Counted from the first letter of the stretch, positions 53,612 to 63,582 are shown. The stretch: 64,000 nucleotides of DNA from Desulfobacter sp. (GCA_028768525.1 CP054837.1:2028001-2092000); one strand, 5' to 3'. Notes: generated from the letters alone by a model not told the origin. Numbers and translations are program-made.

Positions 53612-54427
53612 ATGACCCACCGGAATATCGGTGCCGCCCTCGAACATGCCGGCGCCTGGATGCTGGGCATCCTCTGGCTTCTGCCAGTTTTTTTTGCATT
53701 CTGGAGCGCATTTCATCCACCGGAATTCTCCACCCGGTTTGATCTGCTCGCCCCGCTGACCCTTGACAATTTCACCCGGGCCTGGTCCCATGCCCCTTTT
53801 CCCAGATACCTGGTCAACAGCTTCATGCTGGTGACCATGATCCTAACGGCCCAGTTTATCCTGTGCACCCTGGCAGCCTACGGATTTGCCAGGTTCACCT
53901 TCTGGGGAAGAGACCTTCTCTTTGCCCTGGTTCTGCTTCAGCTCATGATCATGCCCGAGGTTCTGCTGGTGGAAAATTACCGGACCATATCCGCCATGGG
54001 CCTGCTGGACACCATTCCGGCCATGGGCCTGCCCTATGCGGCCTCCGCCTTCGGGATCTTTTTGCTGCGCCAGTCCTTTAAAACCATTCCCAAGGAACTG
54101 GTGGAGGCGGCACAGGTGGAAGGGCTTTCCGCCCTGGGAATCCTGTGGCGGGTCTACGTGCCCCTGGCACGGTCCACCTACATCGCCTACGGCCTGGTCT
54201 CGGTGAGCTACCACTGGAACAACTTCCTGTGGCCCCTGGTTATCACCTCTTCGGTGAACTCCAGGCCCCTCACCGTGGGCCTGGCCATTTTCGGGGCGCC
54301 GGAGTCCGGTGTGGACTGGTCCATCATCACAGCGGCCACGGTGATGACCATTTTGCCCCTGCTGCTGGCCTTCATCCTTTTTCAGCGACAATTTGTGCAG
54401 TCTTTTATGCATTCAGGAATTAAATAA
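53612..54427 (+). CDS. ABC importer inner-membrane permease (UgpE-like)
   Basis: A 271-residue permease with six predicted helices. The coupling EAA loop reads IPKELVEAAQVEGLSALGILWRV, with the conserved E-A-A-x3-G. The C-terminal SFMHSGIK matches the family end. It belongs to the carbohydrate uptake-1 (CUT1) MalG/UgpE group. GGAG is before the ATG. It would pair with the other permease at 55492. Confidence 0.92.
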   Translation: MTHRNIGAALEHAGAWMLGILWLLPVFFAFWSAFHPPEFSTRFDLLAPLTLDNFTRAWSHAPFPRYLVNSFMLVTMILTAQFILCTLAAYGFARFTFWGRDLLFALVLLQLMIMPEVLLVENYRTISAMGLLDTIPAMGLPYAASAFGIFLLRQSFKTIPKELVEAAQVEGLSALGILWRVYVPLARSTYIAYGLVSVSYHWNNFLWPLVITSSVNSRPLTVGLAIFGAPESGVDWSIITAATVMTILPLLLAFILFQRQFVQSFMHSGIK

Positions 54428-54451
54428 ACAACAAAAGATGAAACACCGACC

Positions 54452-55492
54452 ATGACAGATATAGTGCTAAAAAACATCAGTAAATCCTGGGGCGACAACC
54501 AAGCCCTGGGCAATGTGAATTTCACCTGCGACGCCGGCAGCCTATTGGTACTCCTGGGCCCTTCGGGCTGTGGTAAATCCACCACTTTGCGCCTGATATC
54601 CGGCCTGGAAACACCCACAACAGGCACCGTTGAAATCGGGGGAAAGGACGTCACCCGCCTGCCCCCGGTCAAACGGAACATCGCCATGGTTTTTCAGAAC
54701 TACGCCCTTTTTCCCCATTTATCCGTGGCGGAAAATATCCTGTTCGGGCTCAAGGCCAGAAAGGTCAGCCGGGCCGAACAGCAGAAGCGTTTAAAGGAAG
54801 CCGCCGCTCTTTTGGGGCTGTCAACTCTTTTGGACAGAAAACCGGCCCAGCTGTCAGGCGGCCAGCGCCAGCGGGTGGCACTGGGAAGGTCCATCGTGGC
54901 CCAGGTTCAGGTCTGCCTCATGGACGAGCCCCTGTCCAACCTGGATGCCAAGCTCCGCCAGGAAATGCGGCAGGAAATCAGAAGTCTTCAGCAGCGCCTT
55001 GGCATGACCATGATCTATGTGACCCACGACCAGGTGGAAGCCATGACCCTGGCGGACCGGATCATCCTCATGAAAGACGGCGGCATTGAGCAGCACGGCA
55101 GTCCGGAGGCGCTGTACAACGAACCGGCCACCGCATTTACCGCAGGCTTCATCGGCAATCCGCCCATGAATATCCTGGGGCCGGTGCCGGGAGCCGAGTC
55201 CCTTCCGGCAAATACCCTGATGGGCATCCGTCCGGAAAACATCCGCCTCTCCGGGGACAAGGGGCTGGAAGCACGGGTCACGGCCATAGAATACCTGGGC
55301 GCAGATTCCCTGGTGTCCTGCACCATACCGGGCAGGGATGGAAAGGGCCAGTCCCTTATCGCCGCCGTCAAAGGCAAAACCGGCCTCACCGGAGGCGATA
55401 CCGTCCGCCTGGACTGGTCGGGCAACGACCTTCACTTTTTTGACGCCGGCGACGGCCACCGCCTGCCCGCCCCGGGGAAAGGAGGGGAATGA
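54452..55492 (+). CDS. ABC importer ATPase (UgpC/MalK-like)
   Basis: A 346-residue ATPase. Walker A GPSGCGKSTTLRLISG, signature QLSGGQRQRVALGRSI, Walker B VCLMDEPLSNLDAKLR and the H-switch VTHDQVEAMTLADRI are complete. The C-terminal 110 residues form the OB-type regulatory domain (MGIRPENIRLS). It energises import by the two CUT1 permeases. The stop overlaps the start of the downstream permease gene, so translation is coupled. Confidence 0.95.
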   Translation: MTDIVLKNISKSWGDNQALGNVNFTCDAGSLLVLLGPSGCGKSTTLRLISGLETPTTGTVEIGGKDVTRLPPVKRNIAMVFQNYALFPHLSVAENILFGLKARKVSRAEQQKRLKEAAALLGLSTLLDRKPAQLSGGQRQRVALGRSIVAQVQVCLMDEPLSNLDAKLRQEMRQEIRSLQQRLGMTMIYVTHDQVEAMTLADRIILMKDGGIEQHGSPEALYNEPATAFTAGFIGNPPMNILGPVPGAESLPANTLMGIRPENIRLSGDKGLEARVTAIEYLGADSLVSCTIPGRDGKGQSLIAAVKGKTGLTGGDTVRLDWSGNDLHFFDAGDGHRLPAPGKGGE

Positions 55493-56370
55493 TGAACCTG
55501 AATCTCCGCCACCAGGTCAACGGCTGGCTTCTGGTGCTGCCGGCCGTGGCCATGATTTCCCTGTTCACCCATTACCCCATCGGGGCCAATCTCTACCATT
55601 CCTTTTTCGCCACCGGGAACGCGGTAAAACCAGAGGTTTTCATCGGCCTGGAAAACTACCAATACCTGTTGGAAGACGAATACTTCTGGAAGGTGCTGAA
55701 AAACAATATGATCTACTCCATGTGCACGGTGCCGGCCAGCATCGCCATTGCCATGGGTATGGCCCTGCTCATCAACCGGAAAATAAAGGGGAGGGCCCTG
55801 GTCCGGATGTCCTTTTTCACCCCCACGGTGCTGCCGATGATCGCCGTGGCCAATATCTGGCTCTTTTTCTATACCCCGGAATACGGGCTATTTGACCAGA
55901 TCTCCCAATTTTTCGGCGGCGGCACCCACAACTGGCTGGGCAACCCGGATACGGTACTCTTCTGCCTCATCATCATGGTCATTTGGAAGGAGGCGGGATT
56001 TTTCATGGTATTCTACCTGGCGGCCCTGCAACAGCTTTCGCCGGAGCTGAGGGAGGCCGGAGATGTGGAAGGGGCCGGGGCCTGGTATTATTTCAGGCGG
56101 GTGATATTCCCGCTGCTCATGCCCACCACCCTTTTTGTCACGGTCAATGCGGTGATCAACTCATTCAAGCTGGTGGACCACCTGGTCATCATGACCAAGG
56201 GCGGTCCGGACAATGCCTCCTCCCTCCTCCTCTACTATATCTATGAAAACGCATTCAGCTTCTGGGATACCAATTATGCGGCCACCCTCACCGTTATTCT
56301 GGTACTCATCCTGGCCCTGATTACCCTGGTGCAGTTTGTCTTCGTGGAAAAACGGATACACTACCAATAA
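55492..56370 (+). CDS. ABC importer inner-membrane permease (UgpA-like)
   Basis: A 292-residue permease of the MalF/UgpA kind with six helices. The coupling loop is LSPELREAGDVEGAGAWYYFRR, with E-A-G in place of E-A-A. GGAGGGG precedes two overlapping starts; I took the ATG at 55492 because of the spacing. The gene order here is binding protein, UgpE-like, ATPase, UgpA-like, not the usual B-A-E-C. The operon ends at a strong hairpin. Confidence 0.92.
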   Translation: MNLNLRHQVNGWLLVLPAVAMISLFTHYPIGANLYHSFFATGNAVKPEVFIGLENYQYLLEDEYFWKVLKNNMIYSMCTVPASIAIAMGMALLINRKIKGRALVRMSFFTPTVLPMIAVANIWLFFYTPEYGLFDQISQFFGGGTHNWLGNPDTVLFCLIIMVIWKEAGFFMVFYLAALQQLSPELREAGDVEGAGAWYYFRRVIFPLLMPTTLFVTVNAVINSFKLVDHLVIMTKGGPDNASSLLLYYIYENAFSFWDTNYAATLTVILVLILALITLVQFVFVEKRIHYQ

Positions 56371-56406
56371 AAAACACGGCCCGGGCAGCGGGCCCGGGCC
56401 GTGTTT
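56371..56406. terminator. Strong bidirectional terminator
   Basis: A perfect 16-bp inverted repeat AAAACACGGCCCGGGC...GCCCGGGCCGTGTTTT around a 4-base centre, with A-run and T-run on the two sides. It separates the convergent transporter operon and the minus-strand binding-protein gene. Confidence 0.93.
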
Positions 56407-56428
56407 TATTAGCGCTTCAATCGAAATT

Positions 56429-57163
56429 TTACATATACTTTTTCATGATGGCATCATAGGTGCCGTCGGCCTTCATCTTATCCAGTTCGGCCTGCCATTT
56501 TGCAATCACCTCGTCTGGCGTATTTTTACTGAAGGCGATATAAAGCTGGGTCTCTTTAACGTCAAAGACATTTTCCAGGGCAGCGGCATCTCCGATCGCT
56601 TTTTTGGCCTTGAACACCCCCTGCAGCTGGCCGACAATCCATAAATCAATCCGGCCTGCAGCCAGCTTTTTCGCATTGGCCTCATCGTTCACCACACTTT
56701 CAATATTTGAAAACCCCTCGGCTTTCAAAAAGGACTCTGCCGCATCGTCCTTATAGGTGCCGATCTTTTTTACCTTCTTTGCATCCTCCAGGGAGTTGAT
56801 CTGCAGGCCGCTTCCCTTTTTGGCAAAAAACACCCATTTATTGGGCGCCACAGGCCCCACCCATTTAAACAGGTTTTCCCGCGCTTCGGTTCTTGTCATG
56901 GAAAACAGTATCATCCCGTCCTTGTGCTGAATGAAATTATAGGCCCTGGACCAGGGCAGTACTTTTATTTCATCCGGATGGCCCAGCCGTTTGATAAGCT
57001 CAGCCATGACCTCTGAGGAAAGGCCGGTCAGTTTTCCGTTTTCAGTGTAATTAAAGGGAGGGTACTCCTCGGTCATGATGCTGAATGTCTCTGCCGGTGC
57101 GGCGGAGGCCAGGAAGAAAACGCAGGCAAGGGCCAGAAAACAATTTTTAACCAACGATCTCAT
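56429..57163 (-). CDS. Orphan periplasmic binding protein, family 3
   Basis: A 244-residue SBP_bac_3 protein. Signal peptide MRSLVKNCFLALACVFFLAS with an APAET end. The mature part has FSIMTEEYPPFNYTENGKL, GMILFSMTRTEARENLFKW and a C-terminal LDKMKADGTYDAIMKKY. The sequence resembles amino-acid-binding proteins. No permease or ATPase is next to it. A chemoreceptor gene 23 bp upstream on the same strand is almost certainly co-transcribed. It probably presents a ligand to that receptor. Confidence 0.9.
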   Translation of the reverse strand: MRSLVKNCFLALACVFFLASAAPAETFSIMTEEYPPFNYTENGKLTGLSSEVMAELIKRLGHPDEIKVLPWSRAYNFIQHKDGMILFSMTRTEARENLFKWVGPVAPNKWVFFAKKGSGLQINSLEDAKKVKKIGTYKDDAAESFLKAEGFSNIESVVNDEANAKKLAAGRIDLWIVGQLQGVFKAKKAIGDAAALENVFDVKETQLYIAFSKNTPDEVIAKWQAELDKMKADGTYDAIMKKYM

Positions 57164-57186
57164 TTCAGTTCTCCTTTTTTTATGTT

Positions 57187-58902
57187 TTATACCTTGAACT
57201 TCCCCATGAGGTCTGCCAGACGTGCACCCAAGGTCGACAACCGGTCTGCATTGGTCTTGACCTCCTGGCTGGAAGCGGCCAGTCCGTTGGCCGATTCGGT
57301 GATTTCGGTGATTTCCCCGGCCACCTTCTGGGAGGAGGAAGAGCCCTGGGATACATTCTCGTTGACCTCCACGATCCCAGCGGAGGCATGGGAAATATTC
57401 TGGGCAATTTCGCTGGTGGTGGCAGACTGTTCCTCCACGGCCGTGGCAATGGTGGCAACAATGGTATTAATCTCGGTGACCACCTCGGAAATACTGGAAA
57501 TCACCTCCACCGTCCCTGCGGAGGATGCCTGTATCCCCTGAATCTGGGTTTTGATGGCCCCGGAAGCTTCTGCGGTCTGGTTGGCCAGATCCTTGATCTC
57601 ATTGGCCACAACGGCAAAACCTTTGCCGGCTTCGCCGGCCCTTGCCGCTTCAATGGTGGCATTGAGTGCCAGAAGGTTCACCTGCTCGGAAATATCCGTA
57701 ATGGTTTCCACCACCTTGCCGATCTGGTTGGCCGCATCGCCAAGCTCGTTTACCTGCCGGGAAGCATCCTGGGTCTGGGACACGGCATTGTTTGTTATAT
57801 TTCTTGCATTCTCCGCATTTTGTGCGATCTCATTAATGGTTGACGACATTTCCTCCGAGGCCGTGGCCACCATGTTGATATTGGTGGAGGCCTCTTCCAT
57901 GGCCGCCGCCACTGAGGTCATATTGGTACTCATGCTGTCGGCCGCCCCGGCAACCGAACCCGACCGGCCGGATAGGTCCTCCACCCCGGAATTCATGACG
58001 GCGGAAAGCTGGGTAAAGTCCGAAGATGCTTTATTAATGGTCTTAGCGTTTTCAGATACCTCCCGAATCAAATCCTGAAGTTTTTCAATAAACTGGTTGA
58101 ACCATGTGGACAATTCACCGATTTCGTCCTTGGTTTTCACCTCCAGGCGCTTGGTCAGGTCGCCTTCGCCCTGGGCAACATCCTTTATCATGGCAACCGT
58201 GCTTTTAATGGGCCGGGTGACGAAAATCTGAAGACAGATCACCAGCGTTATGATCAATGCAATGATGATAACAGCGGCCACAATAATCTGGGTGGTGACG
58301 GCCTGATTGATATTCTGCTGCGCAATGGACTGGAAGCTCTCTATACTTTTACGGGTGAGGGTTTCCTGTTCGGCAATCTCTTTGTTGACCAGGTCGTTGG
58401 TATAATACAGCCTGACACTGCCCACCTTTTCTCCTTCATGCATGGCATCGGAGACGATGGACAGGTTTTCGTCCACCTTAACCGTATCGGGCAGGGCCTG
58501 GCCGGTGGCGATCTCCGGGTTCTTCCATCCGGCGCCGAAGGGATTGCCTTCCGCATCCAGCACTTTGATGGCCACAATCCCGCTCATCTTAAGGTAGGAG
58601 GCCAGAAGCTTATAAAGCTGTTCCTGGTCGAAATTATACAAAAAAGACCGGGTCACCGAGGTGCAGAGCTCAAGGTTAATTTTCATATGTTCCACCAGCT
58701 CCTGCTTCATCTTCCCGGATTCTTCTTCCAGGGCGGACTTCTGGGTGGCCTCATAACGATCGATCATCTTCTCCGCCAGACCGGATTCCAGCCGAACGGC
58801 GATAAAACTGCTGACGGCCAAAAGAATCAGGATGATAATTCCGCTGGCGAAAGAGGTTTTAAAAGCAATACTGTCTTTCAGGGATGGTGATTTTGTTTCC
58901 AT
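57187..58902 (-). CDS. Methyl-accepting chemotaxis protein
   Basis: A 571-residue chemoreceptor. First helix at about 16-36; a moderate periplasmic sensor of about 165 residues with a Cache-like strand pattern (MSGIVAIKVLDAEGNPFGAG, GEKVGSVRLYYTND); second helix at about 204-226; HAMP; and a signalling domain with the tip near residue 404. The sequence EQVNLLALNATIEAARAGEA and GFAVVANEIKDLANQT are typical. GGAG precedes the ATG. It is in an operon with the orphan binding protein downstream. Confidence 0.94.
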   Translation of the reverse strand: METKSPSLKDSIAFKTSFASGIIILILLAVSSFIAVRLESGLAEKMIDRYEATQKSALEEESGKMKQELVEHMKINLELCTSVTRSFLYNFDQEQLYKLLASYLKMSGIVAIKVLDAEGNPFGAGWKNPEIATGQALPDTVKVDENLSIVSDAMHEGEKVGSVRLYYTNDLVNKEIAEQETLTRKSIESFQSIAQQNINQAVTTQIIVAAVIIIALIITLVICLQIFVTRPIKSTVAMIKDVAQGEGDLTKRLEVKTKDEIGELSTWFNQFIEKLQDLIREVSENAKTINKASSDFTQLSAVMNSGVEDLSGRSGSVAGAADSMSTNMTSVAAAMEEASTNINMVATASEEMSSTINEIAQNAENARNITNNAVSQTQDASRQVNELGDAANQIGKVVETITDISEQVNLLALNATIEAARAGEAGKGFAVVANEIKDLANQTAEASGAIKTQIQGIQASSAGTVEVISSISEVVTEINTIVATIATAVEEQSATTSEIAQNISHASAGIVEVNENVSQGSSSSQKVAGEITEITESANGLAASSQEVKTNADRLSTLGARLADLMGKFKV

Positions 58903-59198
58903 GGGATCTCCTCGACATGCATTGTATTAAACTAACTACAGTTACGCTGTTTTGGGGGAACAAATTATCTGTAAATTAAAATGTAGGCATTTCATAAAAG
59001 AATACCGATTCGCCTTTCGGGTGTCAACCTGTTTTCGCCGGCCCCAAAGAAGATAGGAAAATCCTTATCCCGGCCCTGAAAATACCTTTTGACTTCCCAG
59101 GGGTTTCCGATTATTTTGGGGCAGTAGTTGTTCACCGGCGGCCTTGCCTCGATACCGTTAACCCCTTAAGTAACCCCATAACAATTGAAATTCGAACC

Positions 59199-60578
59199 AT
59201 GATGACACCAGACCATTGTATCACCACATCCATATTTGACATCTTCAAAACCGGGCCCGGCCCGTCCAGTTCCCACACCATCGGCCCCATGAAAGCGGCA
59301 TTGATGTTCAAACAGGCCATGGCCGGGCTTGATATTTCCCCCGGGAATCCGGAACTGAAACTGGCCGTTCATCTTTACGGCTCTTTGAGCCTGACGGGAA
59401 AAGGCCACGGCACCCACAAGGCGGTGCTGGGCGGCCTTCTGGACTGGACGCCGGAAACCTGTGACTGCGATGCCCTGGGCCGGCTACTGGGCGAACCGGA
59501 GAAAATTTACGAAATCCCTTTTAAAAACGGGACGCTTTCCTTTACCGAAGCAGATATCATCTTTGAAGGCAGGGATGTCCAGGACCTTCCCTTTGCCAAT
59601 ACCATGCGGTTTCGGCTCATGGAAAAAGACCGCCTTCTCCTTGAAAAAGAATATTATTCCATCGGCGGCGGATTCATCCAGTGCAGGGGCGAGGTCCCGG
59701 CCCCTCCGCCCTGCCCCCCCCATGCCTATTGGAATATGAATTCCCTGCGTAAACTCATGCGCAAAACCGGGTTCACCCTGGACCGGATCATACTGGAAAA
59801 CGAACAGGCCCTCACCGGGGCAACGGAAGCCGAAATCTTTGAGGGCATTGACGGCATACTTGAAGCCATGTGCCGGTGTGTGGAGCGGGGCCTTTCAGCG
59901 GACGGCCTGCTGCCCGGGTCCATCGGCCTGCTCCGCAAGGCAAAGGTGCTCATGGAAAACGCAGAAAAAATGCCCCGGGAACACGGACGGTTTCTTGGGA
60001 TGCTCAATGCCTATGCCATGGCCGCTTCCGAAGAAAACGCCGACGGCAAACAGGTGGTCACCGCCCCCACCTCGGGATCCGCCGGGGTCATGCCCGGGGT
60101 GGTCTACATGCTCAAACACCATCACCACCTGGACCGGGACCAGCTTCGCAAAGGGCTGCTGGCCGCCGCCGCCATCGCCTTTATCGCCAAAAAGAACGCC
60201 AGCATCTCAGGGGCAGAGGTCGGCTGCCAGGGTGAAGTGGGGGTGGCCTCGTCCATGGCCGCTGCATTCATGGCCCATGCAGAAGGATTTGACATCAAGC
60301 GCCTGGAAAATGCCGCTGAAATCGCCCTGGAACACCAGCTGGGCATGACCTGCGACCCTGTGGGCGGCTATGTGCAGATTCCCTGTATCGAACGAAATGC
60401 CGTGGGTGCCGTCACTGCGGTCAACGCCTGTATCCTTGCCCAGACCGGCGATCCCGCCCGGCAGAAGGTCACCTTTGACGAGGTGGTGGAAACCATGATG
60501 GAGACCGGCCGGGACATGTGCACCCGGTACAAGGAAACCGCCCTGGGCGGGCTGGCGGTCTGCTGCGTATCATGTTAA
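59199..60578 (+). CDS. sdaA: L-serine dehydratase, single-chain iron-sulfur type
   Basis: A 459-residue enzyme converting L-serine to pyruvate and ammonia. Beta-type N-terminal domain: SIFDIFKTGPGPSSSHTIGP, GSLSLTGKGHGTHKAVLGG. Alpha domain: TAPTSGSAGVMPGVVYML and the three [4Fe-4S] cysteine sites, in EVGCQGEVGVASSM, MTCDPVGGYVQIPC and IPCIERNAVG. The C-terminal Cys tail (AVCCVSC) has the flexible cysteine that enters the active site. Two adjacent ATG codons at 59199 and 59202; no clear ribosome binding site. It is followed after 10 bp by an asparaginase gene. Confidence 0.95.
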   Translation: MMTPDHCITTSIFDIFKTGPGPSSSHTIGPMKAALMFKQAMAGLDISPGNPELKLAVHLYGSLSLTGKGHGTHKAVLGGLLDWTPETCDCDALGRLLGEPEKIYEIPFKNGTLSFTEADIIFEGRDVQDLPFANTMRFRLMEKDRLLLEKEYYSIGGGFIQCRGEVPAPPPCPPHAYWNMNSLRKLMRKTGFTLDRIILENEQALTGATEAEIFEGIDGILEAMCRCVERGLSADGLLPGSIGLLRKAKVLMENAEKMPREHGRFLGMLNAYAMAASEENADGKQVVTAPTSGSAGVMPGVVYMLKHHHHLDRDQLRKGLLAAAAIAFIAKKNASISGAEVGCQGEVGVASSMAAAFMAHAEGFDIKRLENAAEIALEHQLGMTCDPVGGYVQIPCIERNAVGAVTAVNACILAQTGDPARQKVTFDEVVETMMETGRDMCTRYKETALGGLAVCCVSC

Positions 60579-60588
60579 GGAGGTATCC

Positions 60589-61584
60589 ATGAGCCATTTA
60601 CCCAGAGTTTGCATACTGGGCACCGGGGGCACCATTGCAGGGACTGCCGGTTCATCCACCCAGGCCGGCTATTCTTCAGGTCAGCTGGATGTCCAGGGAC
60701 TGCTGACCGCAGTGCCCAACCTGGACCGCCTGGCCCGGATCCAGGGGGAGCAATTTTCCAGTGTGGGCTCCCAGGACATGTCCTTTGAGATCATGACCGG
60801 CCTGGCCAGACGGATCAATGAACTGCTGGCCGCAGACGAAGTGGACGGCGTCGTGGTCACCCACGGCACGGACACCATGGAGGAAACCGCATTTTTCCTC
60901 AACCTGGTGGTGGATTCGCCCAAACCCGTGGTCATGACCGGTGCCATGCGCCCGGCCACCGCTCTCAGCGCTGACGGCCCCCTCAACCTCTTTAACGCAG
61001 TGGCCGTGGCCGCCCATCCCCATGCCGGCAACCGGGGGGTAATGGTGGTGATGAACGACCGGATCCACGGGGCCCACTCACTGACCAAAAGCAACACCAC
61101 CTCGGTGGAGACCTTCCTGTCTCCTGTGAACGGGCTCATGGGCACTACGGTGTTCGGCACCGTAAAATTCTTCAGGGGCCCCTTCCGGAAGCATACAGTG
61201 GAAAGTGAATTCCGGCCGGACTACCACCTGCCCCTTCCCCGGGTGGACATTGTCTACGCCTGTTCCGGCATGCCGCCGGACCTGATCGAGGCATCGGTTT
61301 CCCTGGGCGCCAAAGGCATCATCATCGCAGGAGACGGAAACGGGAACATGAGCAAGGAAGCCATGCGCACCGCGTCGGGATTCGCCGCCAGGGGGATATA
61401 CATTGTCCGGGCCTCCCGGGTGCCCACAGGCACAGTGTCCAGAAACGTGGAAGTGGATGACGATGCCGGCGGATTCATCGCCTCGGACGAACTCAACCCG
61501 GCCAAGGCCAGGATACTGCTCATGCTGGCCCTGTTAAAGGCAAGAAGCCCCCAAATTGTCCAGGACCTTTTTTACCAGTATTAA
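60589..61584 (+). CDS. L-asparaginase
   Basis: A 331-residue asparaginase. The first catalytic Thr is in ILGTGGTIAGT and the second in VVTHGTDTMEETAFFLNL; the GAMRPATALSADGPLNLF loop is the usual type II pattern. It hydrolyses asparagine to aspartate and ammonia. No signal peptide is seen, so it is probably cytoplasmic. AAGGAGG precedes the ATG. It forms an operon with L-serine dehydratase, giving an amino-acid deamination pair. Confidence 0.92.
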   Translation: MSHLPRVCILGTGGTIAGTAGSSTQAGYSSGQLDVQGLLTAVPNLDRLARIQGEQFSSVGSQDMSFEIMTGLARRINELLAADEVDGVVVTHGTDTMEETAFFLNLVVDSPKPVVMTGAMRPATALSADGPLNLFNAVAVAAHPHAGNRGVMVVMNDRIHGAHSLTKSNTTSVETFLSPVNGLMGTTVFGTVKFFRGPFRKHTVESEFRPDYHLPLPRVDIVYACSGMPPDLIEASVSLGAKGIIIAGDGNGNMSKEAMRTASGFAARGIYIVRASRVPTGTVSRNVEVDDDAGGFIASDELNPAKARILLMLALLKARSPQIVQDLFYQY

Positions 61585-61617
61585 CCGGGATATTCCATGT
61601 AAACTGCCATATCCGGG

Positions 61618-62919
61618 TCAGCCCCCGGCGGAGACGGGCAGATAAATGGAGACGCCCTTGGGCAGATCGTTGAAATCCCGTACTTTATCCCCGGTAACCA
61701 GCCCATTCCCGGGCATATGGTAGATCACGGACCGGTCCTTGTACCTTCGGCCGGCAATCCGGTATGCGGTTGTCTCCCGGGTAATAAAATAAGGCCCCCT
61801 GTACCCCACCATTAGTTTTGTGCCGGCCGGCAGGTCGTCCCAGTCCCGGATGGAAGAGCCCGGGGAGATTTTGCCCGAGGGTAAAAAATAAATGGTGGTG
61901 TCCGCCCTGAAATCCTTTCCGGCGTGGGACCAGGCCGTCATCCGGCCTGTAATTTCCTTGATGGGATTTTTGGCCTGGGCGGTCACCTTTTCCGTTTCCT
62001 GGCTGAGCAGCACCCGGGTGCCGGCGGGCAGTTTGTCCCAGCCGATCACCCTACCGACCCTTGTTCCCGGCAGAATCCGTCCCCCGGGCAGGATATAGGC
62101 GGTGGCGGCATCATTATAATCCTCCCCGGCAATGGACCAGGCGGAATTTTCCCTGGAAATAATATTGGATCCCTGCTTTACGGCGATCAGATGCGCTCCG
62201 GCCCCAGCAGCCGGGCCGGAGCGGTAAAATACCGATGCCAGTACGGGGTCGGCCGCCAGGCGCCCGGCCCTCACGTCGGGATCATAGGACCAGGTGGGCC
62301 CCAGCCCCGCCTTTACCCGGTCAAAATTTTTGGCGCACCGCTTCCGTCCCCTGTGGTCCGACTTAAACCAGGGATTGGGCCGCCCATAGGCCACCTGGCT
62401 GTGGGTAAGGATATCCCGGTCCGACAGACGGTACACCCGTTTTAAAATATCCAGCAGCATCCCCAAAGACCGGTACTGGGACGATGTCAGGGGGGCATAG
62501 TGGTAACCCACCAGCTCAATGCCCACGGAGACCCGGCTCAGATTCCGGGTGCCGTTCCACATTGAAAGCCCGGCATGGTCGGCCCGGTATTTTTTATCCA
62601 GAATCCGGTATACCCTTCCGTTCCTGGCAATGACATAATTTGCATGCCCCCCCGGTGTGGTCCGTCCGCTTTTGAGCCGTTTCCCACGGGTCACCACCCG
62701 CAGGGTCGCCTCAAGCCCCAGTTCGGAGGTGTGGACAATTACAAAATCCGTCCTGGACCTGGCAATTTTTCTGAACCTGGGATTAATCCGGTGGCGGTGG
62801 TCTGTGATACGGCTCTGGAACCGATCCAATTGGGACCGGGTATGGGCCGGGCAGGGACCGGGCATGAGAAAAGCTGGAACAGCAATAGACAAAAAAATAA
62901 AAAAGGATAAAGTTCGCAT
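61618..62919 (-). CDS. N-acetylmuramoyl-L-alanine amidase with C-terminal repeats
   Basis: About 433 residues. Signal peptide (hydrophobic to about residue 22). An Amidase_2 domain (about 55-200) has FVIVHTSELGLEATL, HANYVIARNGRVYRIL, SVGIELVGY and DILTHSQVAYGRPNPWFK, with zinc-ligand histidines. The C-terminal part has three repeats of about 60 residues with the pattern (Y/F)xxPxGxIxPGxxVRDWxDLPAGTxLxVG, a probable wall-binding region. It cleaves peptidoglycan stem peptides in the periplasm. I chose the ATG at 62919 as it starts the signal peptide. It is convergent with the asparaginase gene. Confidence 0.85.
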   Translation of the reverse strand: MRTLSFFIFLSIAVPAFLMPGPCPAHTRSQLDRFQSRITDHRHRINPRFRKIARSRTDFVIVHTSELGLEATLRVVTRGKRLKSGRTTPGGHANYVIARNGRVYRILDKKYRADHAGLSMWNGTRNLSRVSVGIELVGYHYAPLTSSQYRSLGMLLDILKRVYRLSDRDILTHSQVAYGRPNPWFKSDHRGRKRCAKNFDRVKAGLGPTWSYDPDVRAGRLAADPVLASVFYRSGPAAGAGAHLIAVKQGSNIISRENSAWSIAGEDYNDAATAYILPGGRILPGTRVGRVIGWDKLPAGTRVLLSQETEKVTAQAKNPIKEITGRMTAWSHAGKDFRADTTIYFLPSGKISPGSSIRDWDDLPAGTKLMVGYRGPYFITRETTAYRIAGRRYKDRSVIYHMPGNGLVTGDKVRDFNDLPKGVSIYLPVSAGG

Positions 62920-63142
62920 GGTATCAAAAGATGAAGCGGGCGACATCCCGGCGGTTCAGGTCAATGCCCCCCGGATCAAAATTTGGCGTTCCCCTGGCTG
63001 CCAGGAGTCTCCTGTCCGCTGCCGAATACTGATTTTTCCTTTTTTCCATGGCGCCCTTAGACTGTATTTCAACTAAAGTATCTATTATTTATCCATGGAT
63101 AAACATAAGTGAATCCTGCCATGGAAAACAACCTTTTTTTTC

Positions 63143-63171
63143 TTGACCCGGCCATAACAGAGGCCTATGTT
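63143..63171 (+). promoter_or_regulatory. Sigma-70-like promoter for the VOC gene
   Basis: TTGACC, a 17-bp spacer and TATGTT, about 45 bp before the start codon. Confidence 0.55.
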
Positions 63172-63213
63172 TAAGAAACCCATTCACCGATACAATTTAA
63201 GGAAATCCATTCA

Positions 63214-63582
63214 ATGAAATTTACCATAGATCACTTCAATATCAATGTGCTTGATCTGGATAAAAGCCTTGCCTTTTACGAGAAGGCACTGGGCCTCACT
63301 GAACAGCGCCGGAAAACAGCGGATGACGGCAGTTTTATCATTGTCTACCTGACCGACGGCACTTCCGGCACAAAACTGGAACTGACCTGGCTGCGGGATC
63401 AGAAAAAACCGTATGACTTAGGGGATGAGGAATTCCATATCGCTTTCACCACAGAGGATTTCAAAGCGGCCCATGACCGGCACAGCAAAATGGAATGCAT
63501 CTGCTATGAAAACAAGGAAATGGGCATCTATTTCATCAATGATCCCGACGGTTACTGGCTTGAGGTCGTACCGGCCCGGTAG
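63214..63582 (+). CDS. VOC-superfamily (glyoxalase I-like) protein
   Basis: A 122-residue protein of the vicinal oxygen chelate fold. FTIDHFNINVLDLDKSLAFYEKALG supplies the first metal His, EFHIAFTTED the middle one, and YFINDPDGYWLEVV the last Glu, matching lactoylglutathione lyase-type enzymes. It may detoxify methylglyoxal with a thiol. Ribosome binding site AAGGAAA precedes the ATG. A promoter is directly upstream. Confidence 0.9.
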   Translation: MKFTIDHFNINVLDLDKSLAFYEKALGLTEQRRKTADDGSFIIVYLTDGTSGTKLELTWLRDQKKPYDLGDEEFHIAFTTEDFKAAHDRHSKMECICYENKEMGIYFINDPDGYWLEVVPAR

